Part shown: positions 6,303 to 8,853 of the stretch, piece after piece
How the letters are laid out: the number at the start of each line of letters is the position of its first letter
Position numbering within the stretch: the first letter of the stretch is position 1
NCBI GenBank assembly: GCA_016208645.1
Contig: JACQXP010000207.1
Location: forward strand, 1-8,853
Length of the DNA: 8,853 nucleotides
Source: Candidatus Methylomirabilota bacterium
GTDB lineage: Bacteria > Methylomirabilota > Methylomirabilia > Methylomirabilales > 2-02-FULL-66-22
Direction: 5' to 3'
Program-made: the position numbers and the translations under genes
The notes under the pieces: generated by a model
Databases searched by the model: none
The model's input: the letters and a program-made list of their open reading frames with translations, nothing else
Told to the model about the DNA's origin: nothing

Positions 6303-6315
6303 ATATTTACAATAT
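6303..6315. promoter_or_regulatory. Inverted repeat in the IclR/WYL intergenic region, candidate operator
   Basis: ATATT-TAC-AATAT is a perfect 5-base inverted repeat with a 3-base centre, located 27-39 bases before the IclR start in the only AT-rich stretch of the window. Position suggests an operator for autoregulation by IclR. It does not match the E. coli IclR box, and short AT palindromes can be fortuitous. Confidence 0.3.
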
Positions 6316-6322
6316 GCAGCTA

Positions 6323-6346
6323 TCATTGGTCACTTTCATGTGTCAA
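6323..6346 (-). promoter_or_regulatory. Candidate promoter of the IclR-led operon
   Basis: On the minus strand a perfect TTGACA (6341-6346) lies 65 bases before the IclR start. At 17-18 bases downstream only a poor -10 (ATAGCT or TAGCTG) is seen, so the -35 assignment is the main support. The ATATT inverted repeat lies just downstream, as a repressor site would. Confidence 0.3.
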
Positions 6347-6409
6347 GGGAATTCTTGTTGCCATTCAGCCTGGGTCTTGGGTAAGGTCCGTCGTCAGATG
6401 GGGGTGAGT

Positions 6410-7501
6410 ATGGCCCGAGGTGACCAGTTGATCCGGCAATGGAGGCTGCTGCACCTGCTCTCTGCAACGGGCGGCCGGAGCGTCGAGGATCTGATGCGCG
6501 AGGTCAAGTGCAGCCGGCGCACGGTCTGGCGGGACCTGGCCGTGCTCCAGGAGGCCGGATTTCCCCTGGCGATGGACCAGGACGGCTGCGAGAGTCGCTA
6601 CCGGCTGATCGAGGGACCACGCGGCACGCCCCCGGTGCCGTTCACGCTCAGCGAACTCATGAGCCTGCACCTGGGCCGCCACCTCCTCGTCCCGCTGCGG
6701 GGGACGCCCGTCGGGGACGCGATTCACAGCGCCCTCGAGAAGATCTCGGCCAGCCTGGGTCCGGTGGCCCGGGCCTTCCTGGACGGCCTCGACCAGAGCC
6801 TCTCGGCCCGGGCGGTGCAGACCAAGGATTCCTCCCGCGCGGTGGAGACCCTCAGGCTGCTCCAGCAGGCCGTGCACGACCGCCGGACCGTAGAGGCGGA
6901 ATACCACTCCTTCGGACGGGACGCCGTCACCACCCGGCGACTCGACCCGGTCCATCTCTGGTACCAGCAGGGCGGCATCTACCTCGCGGCCTATTGCCAT
7001 ACCCGCCGGCAGGTGCTCACCTTCGCCCTCGAACGATTCCGGCAGGTGCGAATCACGGGAGACAGCTTCCAGTCCCCTCCCGAGTTCAACCTGGATCGCT
7101 ACCTGGAAGGGAGCTTCGGCCTCTTCCGGGGGGAGCCGGTCCGGGTCGCCCTCCGCTTCTCCCGACAGGTCGCCCGCTACGTCGCCGAGCGGCAATGGCA
7201 TCCCAGCCAGAGCCTGGCGCCGCTTCTGACCGGCGAATTGGAGATGACCCTGCGGGTTCCCCTCGGCGCGGAGCTGCGGCGGTGGATCCTGGGCTACGGC
7301 AAGGACGTGGAGGTCCTGGAGCCCAAGGCCCTCCGCGAGGACATCCGCCGCGAGTGGCTGGCCGCCCTCCGGGGCGCTGAGGGCCGGGTCGAGAAATTGC
7401 GCCTCACGGCCAGGAAAGCCCGCCGCCGGCGCCGGCCTGCGCGGGGAGCGGCCCTCACCGGACCGGACCGGGCCGCCTCCGGGCAACGGCCGAAGCGCTG
7501 A
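6410..7501 (+). CDS. WYL-domain transcriptional regulator (YafY/PafC-like)
   Basis: The 363-residue protein has an N-terminal helix-turn-helix (about 1-60: LIRQWRLLHLLSATGGRSVEDL, then CSRRTVWRDLAVLQEAGFPL), a linker with FTLSELMSLHLGRHLL, a WYL domain (about 130-205; RRLDPVHLWYQQGGIYLAAY, where the eponymous Trp-Tyr-Leu reads Ile-Tyr-Leu, and FALERFRQVRITG) and a WCX C-terminal domain (about 226-316; FNLDRYLEGSFGLFRGE to DIRREWLAAL). WYL domains sense ligands, often nucleic acids or small molecules, and many control stress, defence or catabolic genes. A very basic tail of about 40 residues (ARKARRRRRPARG) follows and is unusual. ATG 6410 has a G-rich stretch before it; ATG 6398, four codons earlier, is equally possible. 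The longer open frame upstream crosses the IclR gene and is rejected. It is transcribed away from the IclR operon, so its target may be that region, the nearby toxin-antitoxin locus, or elsewhere. Confidence 0.87.
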   Translation: MARGDQLIRQWRLLHLLSATGGRSVEDLMREVKCSRRTVWRDLAVLQEAGFPLAMDQDGCESRYRLIEGPRGTPPVPFTLSELMSLHLGRHLLVPLRGTPVGDAIHSALEKISASLGPVARAFLDGLDQSLSARAVQTKDSSRAVETLRLLQQAVHDRRTVEAEYHSFGRDAVTTRRLDPVHLWYQQGGIYLAAYCHTRRQVLTFALERFRQVRITGDSFQSPPEFNLDRYLEGSFGLFRGEPVRVALRFSRQVARYVAERQWHPSQSLAPLLTGELEMTLRVPLGAELRRWILGYGKDVEVLEPKALREDIRREWLAALRGAEGRVEKLRLTARKARRRRRPARGAALTGPDRAASGQRPKR

Positions 7502-7625
7502 CGGTCGGGGTTCTGCGGTTGGAGCGTCCGATTTTGGCACGGGCAGGCGGTGGAAACTGAGAACCAGGCGGCGAGCGCGGCACTGAAAGCCGCATTTCGA
7601 AATTGTTTGCGGAGTGTGGCCGCCC

Positions 7626-7660
7626 CTGGCACAGGGAGGTGCCAGCCTCCAGCCCGGAGG
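7626..7660. repeat. Two adjacent hairpins
   Basis: CTGGCA (7626-7631) pairs perfectly with TGCCAG (7640-7645) around an 8-base loop. Immediately next, CCTCC (7646-7650) pairs with GGAGG (7656-7660) around a 5-base loop. Neither has a downstream U-run. They could be structured RNA, the remains of a mobile-element end, or chance in GC-rich DNA. Confidence 0.35.
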
Positions 7661-7730
7661 AGGAGTCTGCCCGGTGCGCATGAGCCCCCGAACGTCCTGA
7701 CCGGCGCCGGATCGGCTTCCGGGTCGAGGA

Positions 7731-7767
7731 GGCCTGCCTGTGCGGACACGCAGACAGGCGGGGCCGG
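7731..7767. repeat. Imperfect long hairpin
   Basis: GGCC-GCCTGT-GCG on the left pairs with CGC-ACAGGC-GGCC on the right around a 4-base GACA loop, with one-base and two-base bulges. It is the longest inverted repeat in the gap and has no T-tract on either side. Function is unknown. Confidence 0.35.
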
Positions 7768-7819
7768 CCCATCGGCTGCGGCGGCGGCGCAATGCGGCAT
7801 CGCGGTGATGGGGGCTGAC

Positions 7820-7872
7820 CGGGCGGCGCCTCGGTCGGGGGGAGAGGCGGAAGTTAACGGAGGCAACAACGT
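7820..7872 (+). repeat. Diverged direct repeat, left copy
   Basis: This block matches 8753-8807. The core TCGGTCGGGG...GGAGAGGCG...AACAACGT is identical at 36 of 42 aligned positions, with one 2-base insertion in the right copy; the preceding 11 bases match at 8. It lies 50 bases beyond the toxin stop. In both copies one frame can be read as GGEA-VN-GNNV, but I do not recognise a protein. An imperfect inverted repeat, CCGGAAAT (7873-7880) with ATTCCGG (7902-7908), follows directly. Confidence 0.55.
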
Positions 7873-7922
7873 CCGGAAATTCACCGCGCCTCAGGAATAA
7901 CATTCCGGGGGGCTGCTCGCTT

Positions 7923-8297
7923 TCAGGGCCAAAAATGATCGAGGTCGAAGGAAAGCTGGCGGTGATGCTTGATCGAAAGGAAGATGATCTGCGGGCCCCG
8001 GATCAGATAGAGCAGGATATACTCGCCCACTACGAATTCCCTGAGATTGTCTCCCGGCTGCAGAGAGCGTTTGACGCGCCGGATCGCCGTGCGAGCTTCC
8101 AGCGATCGGATCGGGTGCGCAAGAAAGGCGCGGCCTGACCGAGGGAACTGACACAGGGTTGGGACGAGATCGGCGACGATGCCATCCAGGAGGCGGTCGA
8201 ACGCCGCGCGTCCCTCGTCGCCGAGGAAGGTGCGAATGCCATCCAGATTCCCGGCGAAGTTTTCGGTAAAAAGCGGCGCGAGCCGCTTACCGGCCAT
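7923..8297 (-). CDS. RelE/ParE-family toxin of a type II toxin-antitoxin system
   Basis: A 124-residue basic protein with the RelE/ParE fold pattern: an N-terminal helical part (LAPLFTENFAGNLDGIRTFL, AAFDRLLDGIVADLVPTLCQFP) and a C-terminal beta-sheet (LREFVVGEYILLYLIRGPQIIFLSIKHHRQ, about 85-114, where the conserved H-RQ closes the domain). Members of this superfamily either cleave mRNA at the ribosome (RelE) or poison DNA gyrase (ParE); which applies here cannot be told. It ends in SFDLDHFWP, typical of a longer subfamily. The start overlaps the antitoxin stop by 11 bases and has no ribosome binding site of its own, so translation is coupled to the antitoxin, the usual arrangement. The gene appears intact. 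Confidence 0.82.
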   Translation of the reverse strand: MAGKRLAPLFTENFAGNLDGIRTFLGDEGRAAFDRLLDGIVADLVPTLCQFPRSGRAFLAHPIRSLEARTAIRRVKRSLQPGDNLREFVVGEYILLYLIRGPQIIFLSIKHHRQLSFDLDHFWP

Positions 8298-8568
8298 AGC
8301 GGGTGCGGAGCTGGCGTACGGTCAGGGTCCGGCCGGCCTTGAGATCCTCGAGGCCCCGCGTGGCTTCCTGGAGAAGCGTGAGGTGGATGCGCTCGCGCTC
8401 GAGCTGGTGGTAGTACTCCAGCCGGTCCGCGCCGATGAGGGCGGCGCAGCTCTCACCGTTCTTGGTGATGAGCTTCTCGACCGGGCTGCGGGAGACCTCG
8501 TCGCACAGCTCGGTGAACTTGGCCCGGGCCCTGGTGAGAGGCACGATGTCCTTGGGGGATGTCGGCAT
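8287..8568 (-). CDS. Phd/YefM-family antitoxin
   Basis: A 93-residue protein with the Phd/YefM N-terminal DNA-binding and dimerisation domain (DIVPLTRARAKFTELCDEV, then PVEKLITKNGESCAALIGADRLEYY) and a charged helical C-terminal part (RGLEDLKAGRTLTVRQLRTRYG) that would wrap and neutralise the toxin. ATG 8568 is preceded by a very good ribosome binding site (AAGGAGG, 6 bases away); the longer frame to 8700 runs across the promoter and is rejected. It is the first gene of the operon, upstream of and overlapping the toxin. Antitoxins of this family repress their own promoter, and a 12-base palindrome overlaps the -35 box here. The C-terminal region is intact, so the module is probably active. 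Confidence 0.85.
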   Translation of the reverse strand: MPTSPKDIVPLTRARAKFTELCDEVSRSPVEKLITKNGESCAALIGADRLEYYHQLERERIHLTLLQEATRGLEDLKAGRTLTVRQLRTRYGR

Positions 8569-8593
8569 GGCGGCCCTCCTTCCGATGCCGGCA

Positions 8594-8622
8594 ACGGTAT
8601 CTGCTGTACAGAATTCTGTCAA
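8594..8622 (-). promoter_or_regulatory. Promoter of the toxin-antitoxin operon with overlapping palindromic operator
   Basis: On the minus strand a perfect -35 box TTGACA (8617-8622) is separated by exactly 17 bases from TACCGT (8594-8599), a partial -10. The perfect 12-base palindrome ACAGAATTCTGT (8608-8619) overlaps the end of the -35 box and the spacer, where bound antitoxin would block RNA polymerase. The start codon follows 26 bases after the -10. Confidence 0.6.
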
Positions 8623-8702
8623 GGAAAAGGACTGCAGCAGGCCGGGGAGCATGGCGCATGGCCGGCTCACCGTTTCGGTCACGACCCAGCGGGGAATCAT
8701 CC

Positions 8703-8801
8703 ATGACGACCTTCCCTGACTTCTTCAAAGCAGCGACGGGATATGATCCCTCCGGGCAGGGCTTCGGTCGGGGGCGGAGAGGCGATAGTCAACGTGGGTA
8801 A
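8703..8801 (+). pseudogene. Possible N-terminal stub of a Cas3-like helicase
   Basis: The 32-residue frame begins MTTFPDFFKAATGYDP, which resembles the opening of type I-G (formerly I-U) Cas3 helicase-nucleases (a FFxAxxGxxP motif that normally continues PYPYQ or PFPWQ into the helicase Q motif). After residue 16 it runs into SGQGFGRGRRGDSQRG and stops, because the sequence becomes the right copy of the direct repeat. Only a weak GGGGAA lies upstream as a ribosome binding site. No other cas gene and no CRISPR repeats are visible. The match is short and rests on memory of the family, so this is tentative; it could equally be a chance ORF. Confidence 0.28.
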
Positions 8802-8807
8802 CAACGT
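8753..8807 (+). repeat. Diverged direct repeat, right copy
   Basis: This is the partner of 7820-7872, in the same orientation and about 930 bases away, so the two bracket the whole toxin-antitoxin operon. It contains a 2-base insertion relative to the left copy. The frame GGEAIVNVGNNVSRN stays open to the window edge, so the repeat could also be part of a coding or element-terminal sequence continuing to the right. Confidence 0.5.
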
Positions 8808-8853
8808 ATCCCGCAACCCAGTTCGAGAAAGGTGCAAGGAGAATTCGGAAGCA

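Larger units (their letters stand above)
7502..7819. other. Non-coding stretch of about 320 bases with hairpins
   Basis: No protein resembling a known family is encoded on either strand; an open plus frame from 7550 gives an alanine-, glycine- and proline-rich product that looks spurious. Several inverted repeats are clustered here, listed separately, plus a CCGGCGCCGG palindrome at 7701-7710. No T-tract follows any hairpin, so they are not standard terminators. Confidence 0.45.

Noticed and set aside
6026..6409. 128-codon N-terminal extension of the WYL regulator
   Set aside because: It crosses the divergent IclR gene and the AT-rich promoter region; the HTH begins just after ATG 6410.
7550..7900. 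Plus-strand ORF of 116 codons after the WYL gene
   Set aside because: It has an alternative GTG start with no clear ribosome binding site, an Ala/Gly/Pro-rich product and no recognisable domain; inverted repeats run through it.
6365..7903. Minus-strand ORF of 512 codons opposite the WYL gene
   Set aside because: It is antisense to the recognisable HTH, WYL and WCX domains; composition is that of a shadow frame.
7820..8853. CRISPR array suggested by the repeats and the Cas3-like stub
   Set aside because: Only two copies about 930 bases apart were found, with no regularly spaced short repeats or spacers.
1..8853. tRNA or rRNA gene
   Set aside because: I looked for T-loop GGTTCGAATCC-like and rRNA signature sequences on both strands and saw none.

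Overview
The window is GC-rich bacterial DNA from an organism I cannot place with certainty. Its gene content (CaiB/BaiF CoA transferase, double-hotdog MaoC-like protein, IclR and WYL regulators, branched toxin-antitoxin and DUF accessory genes, REP-like repeats) fits an uncultured soil or sediment lineage such as Rokubacteria/Methylomirabilota or a GC-rich proteobacterium. That is inference, because there is no rRNA or other phylogenetic marker here.

Left part (1-2270, plus strand): the 3' end of a PF04185-type phosphoesterase/acid phosphatase; an O-methyltransferase ORF that keeps both ends of the family but has lost the SAM-binding middle; a tightly coupled pair of small DUF6883 and DUF4926 proteins; and a DinB-family remnant whose N-terminus is joined out of frame to its own C-terminus. 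Two copies of a GGGGTCAGG..CTTGAT REP-like sequence lie beside the two damaged genes.

Centre (2303-6276, minus strand): a catabolic-looking operon read right to left. An IclR regulator is followed by a class III CoA transferase, a double-hotdog MaoC-like hydratase, and an RbsC-like sugar ABC permease. The permease is truncated and fused in frame to the C-terminal end of its ATPase partner, with a further nonsense codon in the ATPase tail. The enzymes would activate a carboxylic acid to its CoA thioester and hydrate or dehydrate it, under IclR control; the transport part looks dead.

Right part (6410-8853): a divergently transcribed WYL-domain regulator, about 420 bases of non-coding sequence rich in hairpins, and a RelE/ParE toxin with a Phd/YefM antitoxin on the minus strand. 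The toxin-antitoxin operon has a perfect TTGACA -35 box overlapped by a 12-base palindrome, and it is bracketed by two diverged copies of a ~53-base direct repeat. A short ORF resembling the first residues of a Cas3 helicase runs into the right-hand repeat.

The most striking theme is that three genes within about 2.5 kb each have their N-terminal end joined directly to a C-terminal end with the middle missing. This is either real local gene decay by deletion or an assembly collapse, and read mapping would tell which. I see no complete, clearly novel system; the DUF6883/DUF4926 pair and the repeat-flanked toxin-antitoxin cassette are the best leads.
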